From: Bacteroidia bacterium
Lineage (GTDB): Bacteria > Bacteroidota > Bacteroidia > CAIKAF01
Assembly (NCBI GenBank): GCA_016742095.1
Contig: JACVCJ010000002.1
Location: 62,001-126,000, forward strand
Direction of reading: 5' to 3'
DNA: 64,000 nucleotides
Below, piece by piece: positions 8,292-16,271 of the stretch. How positions within the stretch are numbered: position 1 is the stretch's first letter; each line of letters begins with the position of its first letter. Under the pieces are notes generated by a model that did not search any database, was not told the origin of the DNA, and saw only the letters and a program-made list of their open reading frames with translations. The translations under genes were made by a program, and so were the position numbers.

Positions 8292-9446
8292 TTATAAAAC
8301 GATCTGAATTCCTAAAGCGGAAGCTGCTTCTACAATTTTGTCGGCCAGGGCATTACCGGCGTCGATAGCGGTAAGGCAGCGGGCACGGCCGTCAGCAGTA
8401 ACAATTTCCTGGTCGAACGGTGCGTGCAGGGCATATACGGCATCTTTGGCAGCCTGTAATTTGGCTTTTACGTCTTTGTTCAGTTCCGGATCGGCTTCCT
8501 CGAGCAGTTCATCGATACCCGGACCATCGATCTGTGTGCCCTGGATATTGGTATAACGGCCGTAGAATACGTTTTCAATGCCCAGGATGCCAAAACGCAG
8601 GTCGTTGTGTGTCTGGTCGCTGAAGCAGGAATGTTCGTCTTCCTGGCTCTGTGTGGAATAGGCCACCTCGAAACGTTCGCCGAACAGTTCACCTTTGCAG
8701 AATTTACCGATGCCGGTAAAGATCAGCTGCAGGGAAGTATTGGGGTCCTGTGAACTAAAAGTGCTGCGGTAGGAAGCGCTGCCGGCCCAGGCATCGGCGG
8801 TGTATTTCAGGTCTTCGACCAACAGGTCGGTAACGATGGAAAGATATTGACCACGACGGGCCTGGTTAGCTGCTGTGCCGCCCGTTGTGAGGTAATCGGT
8901 ATACGGACGCAGACCGGCGCTGTTGGTGTACAGGTCCTGTCCCCAGAGCAGGAACTCGATGGCATGGTAACCTGTGCTGATATTGGTTTCGCCGCCGGCC
9001 TCGTTCAGGTCGATGATCAGCTGTTTGCTGAGCGTCGGATAGGTTGTGGGATCGTTGATGATACCTGCAGTGGCGTTACCGTCCACATAGTCGATGTATA
9101 CTTCGTCGAGCGGCCAGGCGTTCAGTTCACCTTCTTTGCCGTTATCGTCGTCGATGGGGCCACCGTAAAAACGGAAGGCGTCCGACTGACCGTAGGAGGT
9201 ACGCAGCGGGCCCGCCCAGAATGTTTTCAGTTCGTTCAGGCCGGCATCCGTAGGATTTGCCACAAAAGCGTTCACTTTGGTACGGAAGCTTACTGCCTGG
9301 TCGTACGAATCGGTATAGGTAGCGTGTACAACTTCGGCGTAGTTATCCACTACTTTTTGTTTCAGCTCCGTCATTTTTTTCTCTTTGGAGCAGGAGAAAA
9401 GGGCCAGGGAAAGACCGAATGCGATAAAAGCGTTCTTCTGGTTCAT
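8292..9446 (-). CDS. Imelysin-family lipoprotein, first copy
   Basis: A 384-residue lipoprotein (lipobox L-F-S-C-S, Cys at about residue 19) that leads the five-gene minus-strand operon. The imelysin motif G-x-H-x-x-E is intact as GYHAIE, followed by F-L-L-W-G-Q-D, which is highly typical. Imelysins (M75; IrpA, and the core of EfeO) are iron-regulated periplasmic or outer-membrane proteins thought to bind iron; peptidase activity is not established for most. Internal acidic clusters such as DDDNGKEGE may bind cations. A small inverted repeat sits 11-21 bases upstream of the start codon and may be its operator. Confidence 0.88.
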   Translation of the reverse strand: MNQKNAFIAFGLSLALFSCSKEKKMTELKQKVVDNYAEVVHATYTDSYDQAVSFRTKVNAFVANPTDAGLNELKTFWAGPLRTSYGQSDAFRFYGGPIDDDNGKEGELNAWPLDEVYIDYVDGNATAGIINDPTTYPTLSKQLIIDLNEAGGETNISTGYHAIEFLLWGQDLYTNSAGLRPYTDYLTTGGTAANQARRGQYLSIVTDLLVEDLKYTADAWAGSASYRSTFSSQDPNTSLQLIFTGIGKFCKGELFGERFEVAYSTQSQEDEHSCFSDQTHNDLRFGILGIENVFYGRYTNIQGTQIDGPGIDELLEEADPELNKDVKAKLQAAKDAVYALHAPFDQEIVTADGRARCLTAIDAGNALADKIVEAASALGIQIVL

Positions 9447-9456
9447 GGTTTTTGTT

Positions 9457-9467
9457 TAGTCTGACTA
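9457..9467. promoter_or_regulatory. Candidate operator before the imelysin operon
   Basis: TAGTC, one base, GACTA forms a perfect 5+5 inverted repeat 11-21 nt upstream of the first imelysin start codon. Part of it recurs at about 9559-9564 (GACTAA). The position fits a repressor site controlling a metal-uptake operon. The identity of the regulator is unknown; a DtxR-family gene is encoded at 47.2 kb, but its site cannot be inferred from this alone. Confidence 0.35.
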
Positions 9468-9521
9468 TTTAAATGATACAATTTCCGCGTACAAGGCCGT
9501 ACAAAAGTGTTCCGGCATGGT

Positions 9522-9538
9522 ATCCGGGCGGCCCGGAT
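9522..9538. repeat. 17-bp perfect palindrome
   Basis: ATCCGGGC, G, GCCCGGAT at 9522-9538 lies between the psd stop and the imelysin operon start. It has no following T tract on either strand, so it is not a standard terminator. It could be an operator or a protein-binding site; no function is assigned. Confidence 0.5.
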
Positions 9539-9627
9539 CCACGCTGCAAATAAATTGACTAAATCGTTAAATAAGTATCCCCGGTTGCAGGGGAAAGCAA
9601 TCCCCAATATTAGGTAGAAGACCCGGT

Positions 9628-10284
9628 TCAGGCCTTGAGACGGGCAATTACGGTCTGGTTACCCACCGGTTTATCACCGATCTTTACCAGTATCTCGGCA
9701 TCGAGAGGTACAAAAATATCCACGCGGCTGCCGAATTTGATAAAGCCGAACTCGTGTCCTTTTTCAATGGTCTCTCCCACTTTCAGGTAGTTCACAATGC
9801 GTTTGGCCAGGGCGCCGGCTATCTGGCGGAACAATATTTCGGTACCGTTGGCGTGTTTTACCACACTGGTGGTACGTTCGTTGTCCGTGGACGATTTGGG
9901 ATGCCAGGCCACCAGGTATTTACCGGCATGGTATTTATAATAGGTTACGAGGCCGGCAATGGGCGTCCAGTTGATGTGTACATTCACCGGGCTCATAAAA
10001 ATGGATATCTGGCGTACTTCGCGGTTCAGGTATTCGGTCTCGAACACTTTTTCGATCACCACCACTTTACCGTCGGCAGGGGCAATGATATCGAGGGAAT
10101 CGGCACCGTTGAGGCGTTTCGGGTAACGGAAGAATTGCATGATCAGTATCCAGAATACCAGGGATACCAGGCCGGTAAGCAGCATCAGCCATGAAATTCC
10201 GGTAAAATAGATACCTGCGTTGAGGGCCAGCACCAGTATGGTCGTTACCCACATTATCGTATTGCCTTCTCTGTGAAATCGCAT
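9628..10284 (-). CDS. psd: Phosphatidylserine decarboxylase proenzyme
   Basis: A 218-residue inner-membrane-associated enzyme that converts phosphatidylserine to phosphatidylethanolamine. It belongs to the short Psd class: an N-terminal hydrophobic hairpin (about 14-50), then a soluble domain with A-P-A-D-G-K (about 68-73) and the self-cleavage site F-G-S-R-V-D, where Gly185-Ser186 should be cut to form the pyruvoyl group. The family His in N-V-H-I-N is present. It follows cdsA by 15 bases, matching the CDP-diacylglycerol branch of phospholipid synthesis in the same transcription unit with ftsH and rsfS. Confidence 0.93.
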   Translation of the reverse strand: MRFHREGNTIMWVTTILVLALNAGIYFTGISWLMLLTGLVSLVFWILIMQFFRYPKRLNGADSLDIIAPADGKVVVIEKVFETEYLNREVRQISIFMSPVNVHINWTPIAGLVTYYKYHAGKYLVAWHPKSSTDNERTTSVVKHANGTEILFRQIAGALAKRIVNYLKVGETIEKGHEFGFIKFGSRVDIFVPLDAEILVKIGDKPVGNQTVIARLKA

Positions 10285-10299
10285 CGGGATAAGCTGTGT

Positions 10300-11154
10300 T
10301 TAGAATAGGTTTGTTTTAACGGCGTAAAAATAAAGGAATATTACAGGAGCAGAAAGTAAAATACTGTCAAACCGGTCTAAAAAACCACCGTGCCCCGGCA
10401 GGAAAGCCCCGGAATCCTTGATACCCAGGCGACGTTTCCATTTGCTTTCCACCAGGTCGCCGAGTACACCCAGGGGAATAAGTATGATGCACATGACCAC
10501 GTAATGTATGGTGGCGATGGGCGTAATGTAACGGGCCAGCACAAAACTCATGCCAATGGTCATAGCAGCCCCGCCGATGGTCCCTTCCCAGGTCTTGCCC
10601 GGCGATACCAGGGGCGCCAGTTTATGGCGGCCGAACAGGCGGCCGAACACGTAGGCAAAGGTATCGTTGGCCCAGATGAGCAGGAAAATGGAACAGATCA
10701 GTTCGAAATGATAGGCTCCCGGCTCAATTTCTGTGGCCAGCAGTATGAGGCTGATGAAGGGCAAAACGGTATACAGTATGGCCGTAATGAGCACCGAAGC
10801 CGGCTGAAATACAGGTTCCTTATCGTCTTTGCGCAGTACACCCAGGAAAAGCAGGGGCACCAGCAGTACCGGCGCCAGCAGGAATACCGTATACTCTGTA
10901 TATACGAAAAGTCCGGTGAGCAGCCATATACCCAGGCCGCTGAGCCAGATCCACCGCCGGAACTGTGCGGAAATATTTTCGTGTTTTACAAATTCGTACA
11001 GGCATCCCATGGAGTACAGCGAAAAAACAGCCCAGAGGCTGCACTTCGAATACCAGACCGATGCCAGGGTTATAACCAAGAAAAGCGCACCGAAAACGGC
11101 GCGCTTTGCAAGATTTGAAAAATTATTCTGTGATGGACTAACTGTTTGTGTCAT
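10300..11154 (-). CDS. cdsA: Phosphatidate cytidylyltransferase
   Basis: A 284-residue polytopic inner-membrane enzyme making CDP-diacylglycerol from phosphatidic acid and CTP. About eight hydrophobic helices are visible. The C-terminal signature G-D-L-V-E-S-K-W-K-R, followed by K-D-S-G-A-F-L-P-G-H-G-G-F-L-D-R-F-D, is the CdsA fingerprint; a second conserved segment, SPGKTWEGTIGG, lies upstream. The gene overlaps the 3' end of ftsH by 17 bases and is followed by psd, so the operon supplies both the precursor and a later enzyme for phosphatidylethanolamine. Confidence 0.95.
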   Translation of the reverse strand: MTQTVSPSQNNFSNLAKRAVFGALFLVITLASVWYSKCSLWAVFSLYSMGCLYEFVKHENISAQFRRWIWLSGLGIWLLTGLFVYTEYTVFLLAPVLLVPLLFLGVLRKDDKEPVFQPASVLITAILYTVLPFISLILLATEIEPGAYHFELICSIFLLIWANDTFAYVFGRLFGRHKLAPLVSPGKTWEGTIGGAAMTIGMSFVLARYITPIATIHYVVMCIILIPLGVLGDLVESKWKRRLGIKDSGAFLPGHGGFLDRFDSILLSAPVIFLYFYAVKTNLF

Positions 11155-13228
11155 GGGGCTTATCCGTACCCGTTGTACCCGGAGTTTCTACTTCGCCGGA
11201 AGGATTTTCCGGAGCGGCAGGAGCCTGTTCTGAAGGCGTATGCTGCGTTTGCATGGTAGAGCGTACCGCTTCGGCCACTTCTTTGGCGCGTTCGTCGTCT
11301 TCGAAAGGACGCACGCCGAGGATCTCCTCTACGTCCTCACGGAAAATCACTTCGCGTTCCATGAGGCGTTCGGCCAGTTTGGTAAGCTTTTCCTTGTTCT
11401 CTTCGAGCAGGTGTTTGGCTCTTTCGTAGCAGAAATCGCTCAGTTTTTTCACTTCTTCGTCGATCAGTTCCGCCGTTTTGTTGCTGTACGGTTTCGAGAA
11501 GGTATAGTCCTGCTGTCCGGAGCTGTCGTAATAGCTGAGGTTACCCAGTTTTTCATTCAGACCGAAGATCGATACCATGGCATAGGCCTGTTTGGTAATT
11601 TTCTCCAGGTCGCTCAGGGCACCGGTAGATACTTTCTGGAAGATCACTTCTTCGGCGGCACGTCCGCCCAGGGCAGCCGTCATTTCGTCGAGCAGCTGTT
11701 CCTTGGTGGTGATCATACGTTCTTCGGGCAGGTACCAGGCAGCGCCCAGCGATTGTCCGCGCGGCACGATGGTCACTTTCACCAGCGGACTCGCGTAACG
11801 CAGCAGCCAGCTTACGGTAGCGTGTCCGGCCTCGTGGAAGGCGATCACTTTTTTCTCGATCGGCGTTACAATGCGGTTTTTCTTTTCCAGACCACCGATC
11901 ACACGGTCGATGGCGTCGTTAAAGTCGCTGCGGTCGATCTCCTGTTTATTTTTACGGGCGGCAATGAGCGCGGCCTCGTTACATACGTTGGCGATATCGG
12001 CGCCCGAGAAGCCCGGCGTTTGTTTGGCCAGCAGCTCCACATCGATGTTCGGGGCCAGTTTTTTACCCTTCATGTGCACCTGGAAGATATGCTTGCGGCC
12101 GATGAGGTCGGGCAGGTCCACCATGATCTGGCGGTCGAAACGGCCCGGACGGATCAGGGCTTTGTCGAGCACGTCCACCCGGTTGGTGGCGGCCAGTATA
12201 ATTACACCGCTGTTGCTTTCGAAACCGTCCATTTCGGTCAGCAGCTGGTTCAGGGTATTTTCACGTTCGTCGTTGGCGCCCTGGATCACTCCGCGTCCGC
12301 GGGCACGTCCGATGGCGTCAATTTCATCGATAAATACGATACAGGGGGCTTTTTCCTTGGCCTGGCGGAACAGGTCGCGCACCCGCGAAGCGCCTACGCC
12401 TACGAACATCTCCACGAAATCGGAACCCGACAGGGAGAAGAACGGCACTTTAGCCTCACCGGCAACGGCTTTGGCCAGCAGGGTCTTACCCGTACCGGGC
12501 GAACCTACCAGCAGGGCCCCTTTCGGGATCTTACCACCGAGGTTGGTATATTTTTTCGGGTTCTTGAGGAACTCCACGATCTCCTGCAGCTCCACCTTGG
12601 CTTCGTCCAGGCCGGCCACATCGTTAAAGTTCACCGAGACCTGCGCGTCTTTATCAAAGAGTTTGGCACGCGATTTACCGATATTGAATATCTGTCCGCC
12701 GGCTCCGCCACCGCCCATACGGCGCATGAGGAACATCCACAGACCTACCATTACCAGCAGGGGCAGTACAAAAATGATGAAGGAATTGAGCCAGTTGTCC
12801 TTATCGGTCTTAAAGTCCACCTGTACCTTTTCTTCGGCAGGCAGGGCGGCCTGTGTCTCTTCCATTTTTTTCAGGAAAAGCTCTATGGGGCCGGTTTCCA
12901 TCTGGAACTGCGGCTGTCCGTTGGGAATATTGCGCGCTTTGATGTCTTTGTAGATATCTTTGCCCAGGCGGTCCTGTTTAATGTAAATGTAAGCGGTGTT
13001 CTCGTTGATCACCTGGATCTTTTCCACATCGCCCATGGCCAGCATCTGATCGAACAGTTTGGGGTTGGTGTTGTCGGGCGTACCCGTTTTACTGAAGAGA
13101 TATACCCCGGCAAAGATCAGCAGTACCAAGCCGTAGATCCAGTATCCCGAAAAGCCCAGTTTTGGTTTCTTCCCCTGTGGCTTCGGGGCCCCCGGACCTT
13201 TCTGATTATTATTTCCTAATTCTGACAT
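11138..13228 (-). CDS. ftsH: ATP-dependent zinc metalloprotease FtsH
   Basis: A 696-residue membrane-anchored AAA+ protease for quality control of membrane and short-lived cytosolic proteins. It has TM1 at about 28-46, a periplasmic domain, and TM2 at about 149-168. The AAA domain carries Walker A GSPGTGKT (242-249), Walker [10 protein letters not shown] (297-305) and the second region of homology around 340-370 ending in R-P-G-R-F-D-R. The zinc motif HEAGH is at 465-469. The C-terminal 50 residues are a low-complexity Pro/Glu/Thr tail. It lies between rsfS (57-base gap) and cdsA (overlapping). Coupling of ftsH to phospholipid genes is sensible because FtsH tunes envelope lipid synthesis in other bacteria. 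Confidence 0.97.
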   Translation of the reverse strand: MSELGNNNQKGPGAPKPQGKKPKLGFSGYWIYGLVLLIFAGVYLFSKTGTPDNTNPKLFDQMLAMGDVEKIQVINENTAYIYIKQDRLGKDIYKDIKARNIPNGQPQFQMETGPIELFLKKMEETQAALPAEEKVQVDFKTDKDNWLNSFIIFVLPLLVMVGLWMFLMRRMGGGGAGGQIFNIGKSRAKLFDKDAQVSVNFNDVAGLDEAKVELQEIVEFLKNPKKYTNLGGKIPKGALLVGSPGTGKTLLAKAVAGEAKVPFFSLSGSDFVEMFVGVGASRVRDLFRQAKEKAPCIVFIDEIDAIGRARGRGVIQGANDERENTLNQLLTEMDGFESNSGVIILAATNRVDVLDKALIRPGRFDRQIMVDLPDLIGRKHIFQVHMKGKKLAPNIDVELLAKQTPGFSGADIANVCNEAALIAARKNKQEIDRSDFNDAIDRVIGGLEKKNRIVTPIEKKVIAFHEAGHATVSWLLRYASPLVKVTIVPRGQSLGAAWYLPEERMITTKEQLLDEMTAALGGRAAEEVIFQKVSTGALSDLEKITKQAYAMVSIFGLNEKLGNLSYYDSSGQQDYTFSKPYSNKTAELIDEEVKKLSDFCYERAKHLLEENKEKLTKLAERLMEREVIFREDVEEILGVRPFEDDERAKEVAEAVRSTMQTQHTPSEQAPAAPENPSGEVETPGTTGTDKPHDTNS

Positions 13229-13284
13229 GATTATTTTAAAATACGTTTGTTCTTAACTATAAACGGAGTTCAGGCCCCGTTGGT

Positions 13285-13662
13285 TCAACCGGCAACAGTA
13301 GTAACGGCCGCATCGGCCCAGAGTTCTTCGATACCGTAAAATTCGCGCACTTCCGGCAGGAAGATATGCACCACCACATCGCTGTAGTCGATCAGTATCC
13401 ATTCTGCGTTCTGTTCGCCTTCAATATGCCATGGTTTTTCCCGGCTTTCTTTGAAGACCATATCGTAAACCGAGTCGCTGAGTGCGCCTACCTGGGTGGT
13501 AGACTCACCGGTTGCTATAATAAAGTACTGGCAAACAGCGCTTGAGATATTACGCAGGTCCAGTACGGTGATATCTTTGGCTTTTTTTTCTTCCAGACCC
13601 ATTATTATCAGATCAACCAAAATATTTTTTTCTTCTTTTTGCTGTTTCGTTTTCTTTGTCAT
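13285..13662 (-). CDS. rsfS: Ribosome silencing factor RsfS
   Basis: A 125-residue RsfS/Iojap protein that binds ribosomal protein uL14 and blocks subunit joining when nutrients are scarce. The conserved core runs from I-T-V-L-D-L-R through Y-F-I-I-A-T-G-E-S-T-T-Q to the W-I-L-I-D-Y-S-D-V-V-V-H-I-F segment ending Y-G-I-E-E-L-W-A-D-A, all typical. I chose the start at 13662 (M-T-K-K-T-K) rather than 14 codons upstream, because the upstream extension is hydrophobic, unlike the family, and would run through the promoter region shared with birA. Confidence 0.93.
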   Translation of the reverse strand: MTKKTKQQKEEKNILVDLIIMGLEEKKAKDITVLDLRNISSAVCQYFIIATGESTTQVGALSDSVYDMVFKESREKPWHIEGEQNAEWILIDYSDVVVHIFLPEVREFYGIEELWADAAVTTVAG

Positions 13663-13671
13663 TCCTATAAG

Positions 13672-13686
13672 TATCTTGCAAATGTA
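13672..13686. promoter_or_regulatory. Overlapping divergent promoter, rsfS/birA
   Basis: The 15-bp string TATCTTGCAAATGTA is nearly self-complementary. On the minus strand it contains an exact TAnnTTTG element (TACATTTG, 13686 to 13679), with rsfS starting 17 bases downstream. On the plus strand it offers TATCTTG for birA. The two -7 elements overlap, so RNA polymerase could occupy only one at a time. Confidence 0.45.
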
Positions 13687-13709
13687 ATAAACCCACAGGA
13701 ACAAAAAAT

Positions 13710-14456
13710 ATGCTAAACCAAATTATCGGTCGTAATGTCATATATATTTCCAAAACGGAATCTACGAACAGCTTTGTGAAAGAGCAGCAAGGCTCTTTGC
13801 CCAACGGCACCTGTGTATTTGCCGGGGAACAGACCGCCGGACGCGGCCAGCAGCATACCCGTTGGAACAGTGAGAAGAGCAAGAACATTACCGCCAGTGT
13901 GAAACTGGAACCCGGGAAAATGGAGGCCGAACAACAATTCAAACTGAATATGTCTGTAAGCCTCGGCATACTCGATTACCTGCAGGAACAACATGGCATA
14001 CAGGGCCGCATCAAATGGCCGAACGATATACTGGTGAACGGCCGCAAGATCTGTGGTATACTGATCGAGAACACGCTTTCGGGCAGCCGGGTACAGTCTT
14101 CGGTCATCGGCTTCGGCATGAACATAAACCAGACTGATTTCGGCGATAACCTGCCCAATGCCACCTCTTTAGCCCTGGTATGCGGACGTATTTTCGATGT
14201 AAAGGAAGAACTCCGCCTGCTGCTCGAATGCCTCGACATACGCTACCGGCAGCTGTTGGTCGTGCCCACCAAGGTATTGGAAGAACAATACCTGCGAAAC
14301 GTATACGGTTTTGATACATTGGTAGAAATGCGGACGGAGGGCGGCAGCTTCCATGCCAAAATAACAGGTATTGACACCTGGGGACGCCTGAAAACAGAAA
14401 AGCCTGACGGAACGTCAGGCCTGTATGATATCAAACAAGTTCAGTTTGTGTTATGA
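13710..14456 (+). CDS. birA: Biotin--[acetyl-CoA-carboxylase] ligase
   Basis: A 248-residue class I biotin protein ligase: it adenylates biotin and transfers it to the lysine of biotin carboxyl carrier proteins. The biotin/ATP site A-G-R-G-Q-Q-H-T-R-W is at about residues 47-56, and K-W-P-N-D-I is at about 99-104. No N-terminal HTH is present, so it should not act as a repressor as the E. coli protein does. Its last two codons overlap the convergent START-like gene by six bases, and its 3' coding end contains the hairpin at 14402-14420, which probably terminates the opposite-strand transcript. Confidence 0.93.
   Translation: MLNQIIGRNVIYISKTESTNSFVKEQQGSLPNGTCVFAGEQTAGRGQQHTRWNSEKSKNITASVKLEPGKMEAEQQFKLNMSVSLGILDYLQEQHGIQGRIKWPNDILVNGRKICGILIENTLSGSRVQSSVIGFGMNINQTDFGDNLPNATSLALVCGRIFDVKEELRLLLECLDIRYRQLLVVPTKVLEEQYLRNVYGFDTLVEMRTEGGSFHAKITGIDTWGRLKTEKPDGTSGLYDIKQVQFVL
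14396..14420 (-). terminator. Terminator of the pyrE/START-like operon, inside birA
   Basis: GCCTGACG (14402-14409), a 3-nt loop, and CGTCAGGC (14413-14420) form a perfect 8-bp stem. On the minus strand it is followed by TTTTCTGTTTT. It lies about 30 nt after the stop of the START-like gene, but within the last 20 codons of birA on the other strand. Confidence 0.65.
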
Positions 14457-14861
14457 CGCCTTGTCGAATTTCTTCTTGAGGGCATGTCCCCAGTAACCGA
14501 AGAAGTTCTTCAGCGGACTTTCCACCATAACGCGCATAAAAGGATTTACATCGCCTTTGAATTCCATGTGCGCCTCGCAGGAAGTGGCATCCTTTTCATT
14601 GATGACGATGCTCAGGTCGTACGGGAAGATCACGTCGCCGTAAGAGGTCATGTCGATGCGTGAATTCGGCGTTTTGCTCTTGTACTGCAGACCTATTTTG
14701 GCCATGCCGCCTACTTTAAAGGAGCAGTTCTCCGGGGTGGCTTTCCAGTCGGTAGCGCTGGAAGGCAGCATTTCCTTAAAGTTCTGCATGTCCGATAAAA
14801 AAGCGAATACTTCGGAGGCCGGGGCCGAGATCTGTTCTTTGTCTGTATTTAATTCCAGCAT
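14451..14861 (-). CDS. SRPBCC (START-like) domain protein
   Basis: A 136-residue single-domain protein. The N-terminus (T-D-K-E-Q-I-S-A-P-A-S-E-V-F-A-F-L-S-D) is the typical first strand and helix of SRPBCC/polyketide-cyclase-like folds, which bind hydrophobic ligands in a deep cavity. The C-terminal long helix starts around residue 108. No signal peptide is seen. It follows pyrE by 36 bases and is probably in its operon. A conserved ligand or enzymatic role is not evident. Confidence 0.75.
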   Translation of the reverse strand: MLELNTDKEQISAPASEVFAFLSDMQNFKEMLPSSATDWKATPENCSFKVGGMAKIGLQYKSKTPNSRIDMTSYGDVIFPYDLSIVINEKDATSCEAHMEFKGDVNPFMRVMVESPLKNFFGYWGHALKKKFDKAS

Positions 14862-14897
14862 AAAATAGTGTTTGTGTTTTCCTGGGGCTGAAGATAT

Positions 14898-15539
14898 TTA
14901 TTTTCCCCAAGTTTCGGGGTTTTTTCTCCAGGCATTTAAAATTTCGAGGTCGCTTTCCTGTATATAGTTCAGTTCGGCGGCGCGTTGTATCACGTATTCA
15001 TAGTTCGAGAGCGAGATCAGTTCACAGCGGGCCTGCTGAAAGCGTTCTTTTTTCAGGTCGAAATCGTAATCGAAAACGGCCAGCATGTTCTTTACCTCAC
15101 AACCGGCACCGCGCAGGGCTTCTACCGCCTGCAGCGAGCTTCCGCCCGTACTTACCAGGTCTTCCACCACCAGCACGTTGCGGCCGGCGGGCACCTCTCC
15201 TTCGATCAGGTTCTGCATGCCGTGTCCCTTGGGAGCACTGCGTACGTACAGGAAAGGCAGGCCCAGCTCCTGTGCAATGAGCACTCCGTGGGCAATACCG
15301 CCCGTAGCCACACCGGCCACGGCATCGATATGCGAGAATTTTTCAGCGGCCGCCTTTACAAAGTTCTGGCGGATATAGGTACGGAGTTCCGGGTACGAAA
15401 GCGTTTTGCGGTTATCGCAATAAATGGGTGACAACCAGCCCGAAGCCCAGGTGAAAGGCTCTTTCGGTCTCAGTTTAACGGCTTGTTTTTTTAATAAAAA
15501 TTCCGCTACATTTACGGCGCACTCTTCTGTATAGATCAT
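14898..15539 (-). CDS. pyrE: Orotate phosphoribosyltransferase
   Basis: A 213-residue enzyme of UMP synthesis: orotate plus PRPP gives OMP. The PRPP-binding loop V-L-V-V-E-D-L-V-S-T-G-G-S-S is at about 117-130, and the N-terminal F-T-W-A-S-G-W-L-S-P-I-Y-C-D-N-R segment is diagnostic. I chose M-I-Y-T-E-E at 15539 because family members begin about there; a start 16 codons upstream adds an atypical extension. The chosen ATG overlaps the ATG of the divergent Nudix gene by two bases. The minus strand has TAATTTTG five bases upstream of the start, which would imply an almost leaderless mRNA. Confidence 0.93.
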   Translation of the reverse strand: MIYTEECAVNVAEFLLKKQAVKLRPKEPFTWASGWLSPIYCDNRKTLSYPELRTYIRQNFVKAAAEKFSHIDAVAGVATGGIAHGVLIAQELGLPFLYVRSAPKGHGMQNLIEGEVPAGRNVLVVEDLVSTGGSSLQAVEALRGAGCEVKNMLAVFDYDFDLKKERFQQARCELISLSNYEYVIQRAAELNYIQESDLEILNAWRKNPETWGK

Positions 15540-16125
15540 GGACGCAAAATTATTCAAAGTTTTTATAAAGGATACCTGTTTCAGCATCGAGGAGGATAAA
15601 ACTTCTCAACAGAACCCCGGAGCCGCCGTAGGACAGATGAAAAAAGCCCTTTTCGGCGATATGCCCGATGCAAGCTATACCGTGCCCTCTTTTGAGGAAT
15701 GGAAACAGGAAGTGCTGAAGTTCTTTATGCCGGCACCGGCTGCGGGCGGACTGGTACAAAACACCCGGGGCGAATACCTCTGGATCTTCCGCCGCGGCAA
15801 ATACGACCTGCCCAAGGGCAAGCTGGACCCGGGGGAAACCTTTGAGCACGCCGCCCTGCGCGAAGTGGAGGAAGAATGCGGCATACGCGACCTTCAACCC
15901 GGCCCCCTGCTCGGCTATACCTACCATATATATATACAGAACGAAAAACCGTATTTCAAAGAAACGGCCTGGTACCTGATGCATACGTCACAGGACGAGG
16001 TGCAGATACAACTCGAAGAGGATATTACCGGTTACTGCTGGGCCGACGCAGCCACCCACAAAAAACTTTCCGCTAAAACTTTCCGCAGTCTGAAAGACTT
16101 CCTGAGCAATTTAAGATTATCTTAA
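15538..16125 (+). CDS. Nudix hydrolase
   Basis: A 195-residue protein. The Nudix box GKLDPGETFEHAALREVEEE followed by C-G-I (residues about 98-120) has all catalytic Glu residues (G-x5-E-x7-R-E-x2-E-E), so it should hydrolyse a nucleoside diphosphate linked to another moiety; the substrate is unknown. The N-terminal 60 residues form a separate small domain common in Bacteroidota Nudix proteins, which supports the ATG at 15538 even though it overlaps the pyrE start codon. Transcription ends at the strong hairpin at 16212-16245. Confidence 0.9.
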   Translation: MDAKLFKVFIKDTCFSIEEDKTSQQNPGAAVGQMKKALFGDMPDASYTVPSFEEWKQEVLKFFMPAPAAGGLVQNTRGEYLWIFRRGKYDLPKGKLDPGETFEHAALREVEEECGIRDLQPGPLLGYTYHIYIQNEKPYFKETAWYLMHTSQDEVQIQLEEDITGYCWADAATHKKLSAKTFRSLKDFLSNLRLS

Positions 16126-16211
16126 CGAAATACATACGTTAAGTTCATTCTTTGGCACGCTAATTGTATTTTATTAGTCAGGTAAGTTTTTTTCATAGGT
16201 TTAGATTTAGT

Positions 16212-16245
16212 CAGAAAAAGGGTTTCGGAGGAAACCCTTTTTCTG
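16212..16245. terminator. Bidirectional terminator, Nudix / M23 peptidase
   Basis: A perfect 15-bp inverted repeat: CAGAAAAAGGGTTTC (16212-16226), loop GGAG, and its exact complement to 16245. A-rich and T-rich ends give a usable T tract on both strands between these convergent genes. Confidence 0.88.
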
Positions 16246-16271
16246 TTTATATACTTTATGTACTTCCTGAA

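Noticed and set aside
11240-13219. A 659-codon open frame on the plus strand opposite ftsH
   Set aside because: It lies wholly antisense to a clear ftsH gene; its His/Gln/Phe-rich translation is the typical shadow of a GC-balanced gene.
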